Shown piece by piece: positions 36,471 through 44,417 of a stretch of 64,000 nt of DNA. Within the stretch, counting starts at the first letter, position 1, and each line of letters opens with the position of its first letter. A model generated the notes under the pieces. It worked only from the letters and a program-made list of their open reading frames with translations. It was not told the origin of the DNA and did no database searches. Both the position numbers and the translations under genes were made by a program. Origin of the DNA: CAVQCX01 sp963711095 (lineage in GTDB: Bacteria; Pseudomonadota; Gammaproteobacteria; Chromatiales; Chromatiaceae); the NCBI GenBank assembly GCA_963711095.1, contig CAVQCX010000004.1, positions 61,872 through 125,871 on the forward strand, given 5' to 3'.

Positions 36471-37553
36471 TCAGTAATCCTCGTCGAGCTGGCGCAGGAT
36501 GTTGCGGGCGACCACCGCCTGGGCCTCATTGCCCTCGGCCAGCACCTCGTAGAGTAGCTGACGCGCCAGCCGCTCCTCGCCCTGCTCGCGCAGCCCAGCC
36601 ACCCGCCGCAGCTTTTCCGCGGCGGCCGGGCTGCCGGCATCGCCGTCGGGGCCGGCCTGTCCTTCGCCAAGCTCTATGCGGTCGAGCTCCGCCTCCATCT
36701 CATCCTCCGACATCGCCTGAAAAGGCGCGCCAGGCGCCGGCCCAGTGGGGCCCTCGCCCGGCGACTCTGCTGCTGCGGCCACCGGCCCCGGCGGTGCATC
36801 CTCGGCGGCTTCCTCATCGGAGCGCACGAAGAAGCGCGAGAAGAACAGGCCCACCTCGAACAGCCCCCACATGGGCACCGCCAGCAGTGTCTGGGAGATG
36901 ACATCGGGCGGCGTGAGGAGCATGCCGACGATGAACGCCCCGACAATGACGTAGGGGCGCTTCTTAGCGACACCCTCCGGGGTGATCATGCCCGTCCAGA
37001 CCAACAGAATGGTCGCGATGGGCACCTCGAAGCCGACCCCGAAGGCGAAGAACAGGGTCAGGACGAAATCCAGGTACTGACTGATGTCGGTCATCACCGT
37101 CACCCCTTCCGGGGCGGTGTGTACGAAGAAGGCGAACACCAGCGGAAACACCACAAAATAGGCGAACGCCATGCCGAGGTAGTAGAGCACGACGCTGGAG
37201 ATCACCAGCGGCGCGACCAGGCGGCGCTCGTGGCGGTACAGGCCCGGGGCCACGAAAGCCCAGAACTGGTAGAGCACGACCGGCATGGCGAGAAACAGCG
37301 CCATTACCAGCGTCAGCTTGAAAGGCGTGAGAAACGGCGAGGTCACCTCGGTGGCGATCATGCTCGCCCCCGCGGGCAGGCTGCGCATCAGGGGGCGGGC
37401 GACCGCGGTGTAGATGGCATTGCTGAACGGAAACAGTGCTGCAAACACCACCGCGACCGCCAGAATCATGCGCAGCAGCCGGTCGCGAAGCTCCAGCAGA
37501 TGGGAGATGAAGGGCTGCTCTACCCCGCCCTCAGGGGCCTGCCCGGCTGGCAT
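36471..37553 (-). CDS. tatC: Sec-independent translocase subunit TatC, C-terminally extended
   Basis: 360 residues. The first 245 are the six-helix TatC core that binds twin-arginine signal peptides (FISHLLELRDRLLR, FWAFVAPGLYRHERR, LTPPDVISQTLLAVPMWGLF). About 115 further residues, acidic and Ala/Pro/Gly-rich with a helical end (EKLRRVAGLREQGEERLARQ), follow on the cytoplasmic side; E. coli TatC stops at 258. It is the last gene of tatA-tatB-tatC, directly downstream of hisE, an order common in gamma- and betaproteobacteria. Confidence 0.95.
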   Translation of the reverse strand: MPAGQAPEGGVEQPFISHLLELRDRLLRMILAVAVVFAALFPFSNAIYTAVARPLMRSLPAGASMIATEVTSPFLTPFKLTLVMALFLAMPVVLYQFWAFVAPGLYRHERRLVAPLVISSVVLYYLGMAFAYFVVFPLVFAFFVHTAPEGVTVMTDISQYLDFVLTLFFAFGVGFEVPIATILLVWTGMITPEGVAKKRPYVIVGAFIVGMLLTPPDVISQTLLAVPMWGLFEVGLFFSRFFVRSDEEAAEDAPPGPVAAAAESPGEGPTGPAPGAPFQAMSEDEMEAELDRIELGEGQAGPDGDAGSPAAAEKLRRVAGLREQGEERLARQLLYEVLAEGNEAQAVVARNILRQLDEDY

Positions 37554-37656
37554 CGCTCACCGCCCTCCCGTTGCGGTGCCATACCCGCACCCTCGCGCGT
37601 GGCGTGGCAAAGGGCACTTCGGAGGCCGGGTCACGAACATCGGTGCACGCCGCAGA

Positions 37657-38007
37657 CTAAGGCTCGCCATCGCTTCGGCTGTCGGCGTTTTCACGGGCGG
37701 CAGGCTTGGGGGCGTCGGCGGCCGGTTTGTCCCGCCCAGCGCTCCGCTCGGCGTCCCGAAAGCTGTCCTTAGTCTCTTCGATGATCTGCTCGAGGGGATT
37801 GGAGCGGGCCTGCTCATCGAGGATGCGCTTGAGCTCCTCGGCCTTGATCTCGCGCTCGATATCGGCCTTCACCGAGGACAGAAAGCGCCGCGCCTTGCCG
37901 ACCCACAGACCCGCAGTGCGTGCCACCGTCGGCAGGCGCTCGGGGCCGATCACCAGCAGGGCCACTACAGCGACGACGACCAGCTCCCAGAACCCGATAT
38001 CGAACAT
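37657..38007 (-). CDS. tatB: twin-arginine translocase subunit TatB
   Basis: 116 residues. MFDIGFWELVVVAVVALLVI, then GPERLP, is the TatB N-terminal helix and hinge, followed by an amphipathic helix and a charged disordered tail. The FDIGF/GPERLP start separates it from TatA. It lies between tatA and tatC. Confidence 0.95.
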   Translation of the reverse strand: MFDIGFWELVVVAVVALLVIGPERLPTVARTAGLWVGKARRFLSSVKADIEREIKAEELKRILDEQARSNPLEQIIEETKDSFRDAERSAGRDKPAADAPKPAARENADSRSDGEP

Positions 38008-38060
38008 AGCTGCTCACCGACCGCCGGCCGGGGCGGTCCCCGATAGGCCAGGAGCCAGGA

Positions 38061-38321
38061 TCAGGAGCGTTCCTTGTCGCGCGAGGTGACTTCGCCCTCG
38101 ATCACGTCGGACTCGTCCTTTCTCCCGATCTGCCCAGGCGCCTTGTGCTCTGTGTCGGGCGTTTCGTCAGCCGCCTCGGATTCCCGCAGCGCACCGCGAA
38201 AGCCCTTGACGGCATTGCCCAGATCTGAGCCGATGTTCTTCAGCCGCTTGGTTCCAAACAGCAGCAGCACGATCACCAGAACGATCAGAAGCTGCCAGAC
38301 ACTGATACCACCGAAACCCAT
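38061..38321 (-). CDS. tatA: twin-arginine translocase subunit TatA
   Basis: 86 residues. WQLLIVLVIVLLLFGTKRLK is the membrane helix with the FGTKRL hinge of TatA, followed by the amphipathic helix DLGNAVKGFRGAL and an acidic tail. TatA oligomers form or weaken the membrane for folded substrates recruited by TatBC. First gene of the tat set, 132 nt downstream of hisE. Confidence 0.95.
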   Translation of the reverse strand: MGFGGISVWQLLIVLVIVLLLFGTKRLKNIGSDLGNAVKGFRGALRESEAADETPDTEHKAPGQIGRKDESDVIEGEVTSRDKERS

Positions 38322-38453
38322 AGATGACTCCAGTTGAACCTCGCGCCGGCCCGAGACCGGGCCGGCGCCGTTGAGCCCGGGGCCACTCAGGCAGCCGCCG
38401 GGCGGAAGGGGCCGCCGCTACGATGATACCCTCGGCGGTGCGTACAAGCGATC

Positions 38454-38771
38454 TCACCCACCCCTGCGGGCCTTCTCCTCCAGTCCGGACAGTCCGAAAC
38501 GCCGCTCCAGCTCGGCCAGCACCTGGTCCGGTCCGAGCCCGAGATGGCAGAGCAGCACCAGCGAATGAAACCAGAGATCCGCCGTCTCGCAGACCACCTT
38601 CCGGGCATCCCCGTCCTTGGCCGCCATGACCGTCTCGGTCGCCTCCTCACCGATCTTCTTGAGGATCGCGTCCAGCCCCTTGCCATAGAGTCGGGCCACA
38701 TAGGAGCTATCGGGATCAGCGGACTTGCGCTGCTCGAGCACCTCGGCGAGGCGCTGCAGGGTGTCGGCCAC
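38454..38771 (-). CDS. hisE: phosphoribosyl-ATP pyrophosphatase
   Basis: 105 residues. Second step of histidine synthesis, PR-ATP to PR-AMP. The all-alpha MazG-like fold keeps SYVARLYGKGLDAILKKIGE, EEATETVMAAK and ETADLWFHSLVLLCHLGL, with the acidic metal-binding residues. It is 2 nt downstream of the SYLF gene and upstream of tatA. Confidence 0.95.
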   Translation of the reverse strand: MADTLQRLAEVLEQRKSADPDSSYVARLYGKGLDAILKKIGEEATETVMAAKDGDARKVVCETADLWFHSLVLLCHLGLGPDQVLAELERRFGLSGLEEKARRGG

Positions 38772-38773
38772 GG

Positions 38774-39463
38774 CTACAGGTCTTCGAGATCGACCAACAG
38801 GCTGCGCAGACCCTCGGCCGAGGCAGGCGGGTGCGGCACCGCGCCAGCGAAGATCTGCTGGGGCGTGAGGTCGAAGACCCGGTAGTAGAGGGCGTTGTCG
38901 CCATTCTCGATCTGCAGCGCCGCACCGTCCAGGGACACCCCGGCGAACAGCCCGCGGCTGCGCGAATAGGAGTAGATCTCGGCCCTGAGCCTGGTGTCGG
39001 TCGCTGCCGCCGCATCCCGGCCCACCGGGCCGGCGGCCACCGAGGCATCGGCACCCAGGGTGAACTTGCGATCGACCATGCGCTCGATGTCGCGGTGCGA
39101 TTTGAACACCAGCACCACATCCGTCGACTGGGCGCCGATCTGCCAGCCGACGCTGCCGCCGGTGATGGACACGAAGACCGGATCGCTCCAGGTGCCGTCG
39201 GGGCGGCGCACCACCAGCACACCCTTGCCGTAACGCCCGCCGATCACCAGGCCCACCTTGAGCACGTTGGGGATCACAGCGACCCCCTCGGCGTTTCTCA
39301 GAAGCACCGGTGGGATGCCCTGCTCCGGGATCCGTGCCACGGCATCGACCACCTCCATCACTTCATCGAGCTTGGCCTCCTGGTCGGTCTCGGCCAGCAC
39401 CGCTACAGGCAGGCACAGGGCCAGGCCGAGCAGCCCGAGCCTGATTCGCTGACTGGACATCAC
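38774..39463 (-). CDS. SYLF (Ysc84) lipid-binding domain protein, exported
   Basis: 229 residues with a signal peptide (LGLLGLALCLPVAVLA, cleaved near 24). The SYLF domain covers most of the rest: AEGVAVIPNVLKVGLVIGGR, RYGKGVLVVR, VSITGGSVGWQIGAQSTDVV, and SYSRSRGLFAGVSLDGAALQ. Family members bind phosphoinositides in eukaryotes; bacterial ones are periplasmic and of unknown role. It occupies the place of hisI between hisF and hisE and probably shares the his transcript. Confidence 0.88.
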   Translation of the reverse strand: MMSSQRIRLGLLGLALCLPVAVLAETDQEAKLDEVMEVVDAVARIPEQGIPPVLLRNAEGVAVIPNVLKVGLVIGGRYGKGVLVVRRPDGTWSDPVFVSITGGSVGWQIGAQSTDVVLVFKSHRDIERMVDRKFTLGADASVAAGPVGRDAAAATDTRLRAEIYSYSRSRGLFAGVSLDGAALQIENGDNALYYRVFDLTPQQIFAGAVPHPPASAEGLRSLLVDLEDL

Positions 39464-39493
39464 GCTTATCTCCTCAAATCTCCGAGTCCGGGC

Positions 39494-40267
39494 TCACAAC
39501 CGCACCTCAACCCCCTGGGCGGCCATGAAGCGCTTGGCTTCGCCGATGCTGTATTCCGCGAAGTGAAAGATACTCGCCGCCAGCACCGCGTCGGCACCGC
39601 CCTGCTTGACGCCGTCGACCAGGTGCTGGAGGTTGCCGACCCCGCCGGAAGCGATCACGGGGATGGGCACCGCCTCGCTCACTGCCCGGGTCAGCTCCAG
39701 GTCGAATCCCGCCTTGGTGCCGTCGCGGTCCATGCTGGTCAGCAGGATCTCCCCTGCCCCCAGCTCGGCCATCCGGTGCGCCCACTCCAGGGCGTCCAAG
39801 CCGGTGGGCTTGCGCCCGCCGTGAGTAAAGATCTCCCAGCGCGATGGCTCGTCCTGGCGGCTGACGCGCTTGGCATCGATGGCGACCACGATGCATTGAG
39901 AGCCGAAACGCTCGCTCGCCACCCTGACAAACTCCGGATCGAGAACCGCCGCCGTGTTGATCGCCACCTTGTCGGCACCCGCATTGAGCATCCGCAGCAC
40001 GTCCGAGGCCTTGCGGATGCCGCCACCGACGGTCAGCGGGATGAACACCTGGGAGGCCACCTGCTCGACCACGTGCACCATGGTCTCGCGCTCGTCGGAG
40101 CTGGCGGTGATATCCAGGAAGGTGATCTCATCGGCCCCCTCCTCGTTGTAGCGACGCGCGACCTCCACGGGATCGCCCGCGTCGCGGATATCCACGAATC
40201 GGACACCCTTGACCACCCGGCCGGCGTCGACGTCCAGACAGGGGATGATGCGTTTGGCCAGCGCCAT
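39494..40267 (-). CDS. hisF: imidazole glycerol phosphate synthase cyclase subunit
   Basis: 257 residues from ATG 40267 (MALAKRIIPCLDVDAGRVVK). A (beta/alpha)8 barrel with the catalytic Asp in CLDVD and in VVAIDAKRV, plus phosphate loops GGGIRK and ASGGVGN. It accepts ammonia from HisH and makes IGP and AICAR from PRFAR. Confidence 0.97.
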   Translation of the reverse strand: MALAKRIIPCLDVDAGRVVKGVRFVDIRDAGDPVEVARRYNEEGADEITFLDITASSDERETMVHVVEQVASQVFIPLTVGGGIRKASDVLRMLNAGADKVAINTAAVLDPEFVRVASERFGSQCIVVAIDAKRVSRQDEPSRWEIFTHGGRKPTGLDALEWAHRMAELGAGEILLTSMDRDGTKAGFDLELTRAVSEAVPIPVIASGGVGNLQHLVDGVKQGGADAVLAASIFHFAEYSIGEAKRFMAAQGVEVRL

Positions 40268-40308
40268 GGGATTGCCTCGGATCTCAGCCAGTGACCGATC
40301 TGGGACAC

Positions 40309-41049
40309 TCAATCGCCGCTCAGCTCGTCCATGACCCTTTGACCTTCGGCGAAATCGAGGGTGCCCTCGTAGATCGCCCGCCCCGTGATCGCCCCCAGGA
40401 TATTATCGGTCTCGGCTTCGCACAGGGCCCGGATATCGGCGAGGCCGGTGATCCCGCCCGAGGCGACGATCGGCACGCGCACCGCGTTGGCGAGCGTCGC
40501 GGTCGCGATCACGTTCGGGCCCGAGAGCATGCCGTCGCGCCCGATGTCGGTGTAGACGATGGCGGCGACGCCGTCGTCCTCGAACCGCCCGGCGAGCTCG
40601 ACGACGCGATGATCGGTGATCTCGGCCCAGCCGCTCACCGCCACCATCCCGTCCCTGGCGTCCAGCGCGACCATCACCTGCCCGGGAAAGGCGCGACAGG
40701 CCCGGGCCACGAAGGCCGGGTCGCGCACTGCCTGGGTGCCGATGATGCAGTAGCTGACACCGGCCGCGAGATAGGCCTCGATGGTCGCCTCGTCGCGGAT
40801 GCCGCCGCCGACCTGGATCGGCAGCCCGGGATGCTGCTCGGCGATACGGCGGATCGCCGCGCCGTTCACCGGCTTGCCGGCGAACGCGCCGTTGAGATCG
40901 ACCAGGTGCAGGCGACGCGCACCGGCGTCCAGCCAGCGCCGGGCCATGGCCGGGGGGTCGTCGGAAAACACGGTGTCGTCCTCCATGCGGCCCTGGCGCA
41001 GCCGCACGCACTGGCCGTCCTTGAGATCGATGGCAGGTATCAGCAACAT
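40309..41049 (-). CDS. hisA: phosphoribosylformimino-5-aminoimidazole carboxamide ribotide isomerase
   Basis: 246 residues. LLIPAIDLKDGQCVRLRQG with catalytic Asp8, VGGGIRDE, YTDIGRDGMLSGPN (second catalytic Asp region) and VASGGITGLADI define HisA. It converts ProFAR to PRFAR for the HisH-HisF complex. It lies 41 nt upstream of hisF. Confidence 0.97.
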   Translation of the reverse strand: MLLIPAIDLKDGQCVRLRQGRMEDDTVFSDDPPAMARRWLDAGARRLHLVDLNGAFAGKPVNGAAIRRIAEQHPGLPIQVGGGIRDEATIEAYLAAGVSYCIIGTQAVRDPAFVARACRAFPGQVMVALDARDGMVAVSGWAEITDHRVVELAGRFEDDGVAAIVYTDIGRDGMLSGPNVIATATLANAVRVPIVASGGITGLADIRALCEAETDNILGAITGRAIYEGTLDFAEGQRVMDELSGD

Positions 41050-41112
41050 CTGTTTAAGATCTCAAGGCTCTCCGACCCTAGCGGATCCTCAGGTCAGGTT
41101 GCGGCGCAGCCG

Positions 41113-41772
41113 CTACCTGACAACCGATGAGGGCCGCCAATTGACAAAATTCTCCAGCAGTCGCAGCCCGGCGTCAGCGCTCTTCTCCGGGTGAAACTGC
41201 ACGGCGAACACATTGTCACGCGCCAGCGCACTGCTGAACGGGATGCCGTACTCAGTCCGCGCCGCCGGCAGGGTCGAATCGGCGGGATCCACATAGTAGC
41301 TGTGCACGAAGTAGAAGCGTGTCCCGGGCTCGATGCCGTTCCAGAGCGGATGCTCCCGGGTCGGCCCCACCCGGTTCCAGCCCATGTGGGGGATCTTCAA
41401 CGGCAGCCCGGCCGCCCCCCCCATATCCCCCGGGAAACGGCACACGCGCCCGGCGTACAGGCCCAGCAGCGCGGTGCCCCGGTTCTCTTCACTGAAATCC
41501 ATGAGCACCTGCAACCCCATGCAGATGCCGAGGAAGGGCCGGGTGGCCGCGGCCTCGAGCACCGCCCGGCGCACCTGGTGGGCGCCGATGGCGGCCATGC
41601 AGTCACGGGCGGCGCCCTGGCCGGGAAACACCACCCGGTCAGCGCCGAGGATGAGCCGCGCGTCGTCGGTCACCAGCACCTCGGCATCCGCGCCCGCCAC
41701 GTGCTCGATGGCCTTGGACACCGAGCGCAGGTTGCCCATGCCGTAGTCGATGACTGCGATACGCTGACCCAC
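41113..41772 (-). CDS. hisH: imidazole glycerol phosphate synthase glutaminase subunit
   Basis: 219 residues. Class I glutamine amidotransferase: nucleophile Cys in FLGICMGLQVL, oxyanion-strand PGQGAARDCM, and catalytic His/Glu in VQFHPEKS. The ammonia released is channelled through HisF. It lies 11 nt after hisB. Confidence 0.97.
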   Translation of the reverse strand: MGQRIAVIDYGMGNLRSVSKAIEHVAGADAEVLVTDDARLILGADRVVFPGQGAARDCMAAIGAHQVRRAVLEAAATRPFLGICMGLQVLMDFSEENRGTALLGLYAGRVCRFPGDMGGAAGLPLKIPHMGWNRVGPTREHPLWNGIEPGTRFYFVHSYYVDPADSTLPAARTEYGIPFSSALARDNVFAVQFHPEKSADAGLRLLENFVNWRPSSVVR

Positions 41773-41783
41773 GCTGGCGGCCC

Positions 41784-42374
41784 TTAGAGGCTGCCCTTGG
41801 TCGAGGCAACGACGTCGCCGAGCCGGGGGTCGGGCTCAAGCGCCATGCGCAGAGCCCGCCCGAAGGCCTTGAACAGGGTCTCGGCGATATGGTGGGCGTT
41901 GCGCCCACGCAGGCTATCCAGGTGCAGGGTCAGCGCCGCGTGGTTGACGAACCCCTGAAACAGCTCTTGGAACAGGTCCACATCGAAGCTCCCGATCCGC
42001 GCCCGGGGAAACTCGGCATGCAGCTCCAGCCCGGGCCGCCCGGAAAGGTCGACCACCACCCGCGACAGGGCCTCGTCCAAGGGGACGTAGGCGTGCCCGT
42101 AACGGCGGATGCCCTTCTTGTCGCCCACCGCCTGGGCGAAGGCCTGGCCCAGGGTGATGCCGATGTCCTCCACGGTGTGGTGGGCGTCGATATGCAGGTC
42201 CCCCCGGGCCCGGATCTCGAGATCCATCATCCCGTGGCGGGCGACCTGATCGAGCATGTGATCGAGAAACGGAATCCCGGTGTCGAGCGAGGAGCGACCG
42301 CCGCCGTCCAGGTCCAGGCTCACGCTGATCTGGGTCTCGAGGGTACTGCGTTCGACGCGGGCTGTGCGCAGCAT
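41784..42374 (-). CDS. hisB: imidazoleglycerol-phosphate dehydratase
   Basis: 196 residues from ATG 42374 (MLRTARVERSTLETQISVSL). The metal-binding HHTVEDIGI and RNAHHIAE motifs and FLDHMLDQ are present. This is the monofunctional dehydratase, without the phosphatase domain of E. coli HisB. First gene of the minus-strand set hisB-hisH-hisA-hisF; no hisG, hisD or hisC is adjacent. Confidence 0.97.
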   Translation of the reverse strand: MLRTARVERSTLETQISVSLDLDGGGRSSLDTGIPFLDHMLDQVARHGMMDLEIRARGDLHIDAHHTVEDIGITLGQAFAQAVGDKKGIRRYGHAYVPLDEALSRVVVDLSGRPGLELHAEFPRARIGSFDVDLFQELFQGFVNHAALTLHLDSLRGRNAHHIAETLFKAFGRALRMALEPDPRLGDVVASTKGSL

Positions 42375-42497
42375 TCGGTCTCGCCTGGGGTTGCGGGGCA
42401 TAGGAGCCTGTCGACAGGCTCCTACGGCCGGAGAATGGCGCATTCTAGTCGAAAACACCGCCCAGCAGGGACAGCGCCCTGCGCCGATCTCGGCCGC

Positions 42498-42935
42498 TCA
42501 GGTCTCCAGCCAGAAGGTAACCGGGCCGTCGTTGAGCAGACCGACCTGCATGTCGGCCCCGAACAGCCCTGTCTCCACCCCGGAGTGGCGTTCTCGGGCC
42601 CGTCGCACCAGGTACCCGAACAGGCGCTCGCCCGCCTCCGGCGCGGCGGCGCTGGAGAAGCTCGCCCGCATCCCCTTGCGGGTGTCGGCGGCCAGGGTGA
42701 ACTGGGGCACCAGCAGCAGGCCGCCCCGGACATCACACAGGCTCAGGTTCATGCGCTGCTGCTCGTCCGGGAATACCCGGTAGCCGAGCAGGCGCTCGAG
42801 CAGGCGCTCGGCACGGGCCTCGCTGTCGCCCTGCTGGACACCGACCAGCACCAGCAGGCCCCGCTGTATGGCTGCGACCCGCCGGGGCCCGACATCGACG
42901 CTGGCCCAGGCGACCCGCTGCAGCAGCCCGATCAC
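42498..42935 (-). CDS. dtd: D-aminoacyl-tRNA deacylase
   Basis: 145 residues. Hydrolyses D-amino acids wrongly attached to tRNA. The VPQFTLAADTRKGMRASF segment carries the SxFTL-like motif (here PQFTL), and the cross-dimer NDGPVTFWLET contains the Gly-cisPro active-site motif. Its start overlaps the stop of pip by four bases. Confidence 0.93.
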   Translation of the reverse strand: MIGLLQRVAWASVDVGPRRVAAIQRGLLVLVGVQQGDSEARAERLLERLLGYRVFPDEQQRMNLSLCDVRGGLLLVPQFTLAADTRKGMRASFSSAAAPEAGERLFGYLVRRARERHSGVETGLFGADMQVGLLNDGPVTFWLET

Positions 42936-43882
42936 CTGAGCTCGGAGGCAAAGCGATCGGTGGCCTCGATGAGCGCACGCCGGATGCCGGGCTCGGTGGC
43001 TGAGTGGCCCGCGTCCGGAACCACCAGCAGTTGCGCCCTGGGCCAGGCCTGGGCAAGCGCCCAGGCGGATTCCAGCGGGCAGATCAGATCGTAGCGCCCG
43101 TGCACGATGACGCCGGGCACGTCCGCCAGGCGACAGGCGTCGTCCACCAGCTGGTTGGCACGCAGGAAGGAGTCATTGACAAAATAATGGCTCTCTATGC
43201 AGGCAAGGCTGAGCGCCACGTGCGGATCAGCGAAGTGCTCGATCACCGTCGGACTGCCCAGCAGTGTGGCCGTGCGGCCCTCCCACACCGACCAGGCCTT
43301 GGCGGCCGCCATGCGCGCGAGCTCATCATCGCCCGTCAGCCGCCGATGAAAGGCTTGCAGCAGATCGGCGCGCTCCACTGGCGGGATCGGCTCAAGGAAA
43401 TCTGCCCAATAGTCGGGGAAGACACGGCTCGCGCCTTCCTGATAGATCCAATGGATCTCCCGGGGGCGGCAGAGAAAGATCCCGCGAAGGACGAGCGCCG
43501 ACACCCGCTGCGGGTGGCTCTCGGCGTAGGCGAGGGCAAGCGTCGAGCCCCAGGAGCCGCCGAACACCAGCCAGCGATCGATGCCGAGGCGAGCGCGGAT
43601 CTCCTCAATGTCGGCGATCAGGTGGGCGGTGGTGTTCTCGCGTAGCTCGGCGTGGGGCGCAGAGCGCCCACTGCCGCGCTGATCGAACAGCACCACCCGG
43701 TACTGCTCCGGGTCGAAAAAGCGCCGGTGGTAGGATTCGCAACCGGCCCCGGGGCCGCCGTGGAGAAACAGCGCCGGCAGCCCTTCCGGGTTGCCACACT
43801 CCTCCACGTAGAGCGTATGCAGGTCGCTGACCGCGAAGCGGTAGCTGGCGTAGGGCTCGATTTCCGGATAGAAGTCGTCCAT
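42932..43882 (-). CDS. pip: proline iminopeptidase
   Basis: 316 residues from ATG 43882 (MDDFYPEIEPYASYRF). Alpha/beta hydrolase that releases N-terminal proline. HGGPGAGC (oxyanion hole, 41-48), GGSWGST (nucleophile Ser110), Asp in RYDLICP and His in DAGHSATEP complete the triad. Length equals that of classical Pip. It precedes dtd with a four-base overlap. Confidence 0.95.
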   Translation of the reverse strand: MDDFYPEIEPYASYRFAVSDLHTLYVEECGNPEGLPALFLHGGPGAGCESYHRRFFDPEQYRVVLFDQRGSGRSAPHAELRENTTAHLIADIEEIRARLGIDRWLVFGGSWGSTLALAYAESHPQRVSALVLRGIFLCRPREIHWIYQEGASRVFPDYWADFLEPIPPVERADLLQAFHRRLTGDDELARMAAAKAWSVWEGRTATLLGSPTVIEHFADPHVALSLACIESHYFVNDSFLRANQLVDDACRLADVPGVIVHGRYDLICPLESAWALAQAWPRAQLLVVPDAGHSATEPGIRRALIEATDRFASELR

Positions 43883-43938
43883 GGCGATCCAGTCTAACAC
43901 TCCCGCGGCACCCGGAGCGCCGCTCGGCGGGGCCACTT

Positions 43939-43956
43939 TGTAGGAATTTTCCTACA
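43939..43956. promoter_or_regulatory. 18-bp palindrome resembling a GacA/LetA/UvrY box
   Basis: TGTAGGAATTTTCCTACA has perfect 8-bp arms. The GacA-type upstream activating sequence is TGTAAG-N6-CTTACA; here TGTAGG-N6-CCTACA has the same spacing and complementary changes at one position of each arm. It stands about 40-60 bp upstream of a GGA-rich segment ending in a terminator, and about 55 bp from the start of pip on the other side. Confidence 0.5.
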
Positions 43957-43979
43957 CGATTTCAGGAAACGGCGTACAA

Positions 43980-44134
43980 ACCCGGAGGCCCTAATGTGGC
44001 AATCTACAACCGTCGCCGATCAGGGACAGCCAGGGACGGCACCCGACCCACACGGACGCCAAGGACGGAGCCTAAGCCAACCAAGCCCGGCGACAAAAAG
44101 CCCCGGCGCACGGACTGCCGCCGGGGCTTTTCTC
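43980..44134 (+). ncRNA. candidate CsrA/RsmA-sequestering sRNA (RsmY/CsrB-like)
   Basis: Between the palindrome and an intrinsic terminator there is no ORF, but GGA occurs at 43,984, 44,024, 44,034, 44,054, 44,063, 44,067 and 44,112, several as AGGGAC or ACGGA. The last lies in the terminator loop. CsrB/RsmY/RsmZ RNAs are defined by repeated GGA in loops, GacA-type activation and a terminal hairpin, and all three signs are present. Base composition alone would give about two to three GGA. The 5' end is a guess; no promoter was fixed. Confidence 0.45.
44094..44134 (+). terminator. strong intrinsic terminator
   Basis: GCCCCGGCG at 44,100 pairs with CGCCGGGGC at 44,119-44,127 across a 10-nt loop (CACGGACTGC), followed by TTTTCTC. 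AAAAAG precedes the left arm, so the hairpin can also terminate minus-strand transcripts leaving typA. Confidence 0.88.
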
Positions 44135-44162
44135 TATTGTGAACAGATTAGCAGGCGATCCG

Positions 44163-44360
44163 GCTTTGGGTCGCGAGCAGGCGCTCGCTCCTACCGGGGG
44201 GCCGGCGACTGGCTTTGGGTCGCGAGCAGGCGCTCGCTCCTACCGGAGGGGCTTTGGGTCGCGAGCAGGCGCTCGCTCCTACGGGCCGGCGCTGGCTTGG
44301 ATCGCGAGCAGGCGCTCGCTCCTACAGCTTTGGGTCGCGAGCAGGCGCTCGCTCCTACCG
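44163..44360. repeat. REP array IV, five copies of a GTAGGAGCGAGC-type element
   Basis: Five copies of a 30-bp element, on the minus strand GTAGGAGCGAGCGCCTGCTC then GCGACCCAAA, start near 44,163, 44,211, 44,250, 44,296 and 44,329. Each has a GCGAGCGCCTGCTCGC hairpin. Spacers such as GGGGGGCCGGCGACTGG also recur. The form GTAGGAGCGAG...CTCGCGA is common among Pseudomonas REP sequences. It lies between typA and the sRNA candidate and belongs to a different family from arrays I-III. Confidence 0.9.
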
Positions 44361-44417
44361 GGGGGCCGGCGACTGGCTTGGGATTCCGATGACCGGCAGG
44401 GCGCGCGCCCCGCCGGT

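Noticed and set aside
42389..42432. Possible terminator or attenuator near hisB (GGAGCCTGTCGACAGGCTCC)
   Set aside because: A clear 20-bp palindrome lies at about 42,402-42,421 upstream of hisB, but it has no T run and no His-rich leader peptide, so attenuation is not supported; it may be another REP-like hairpin.
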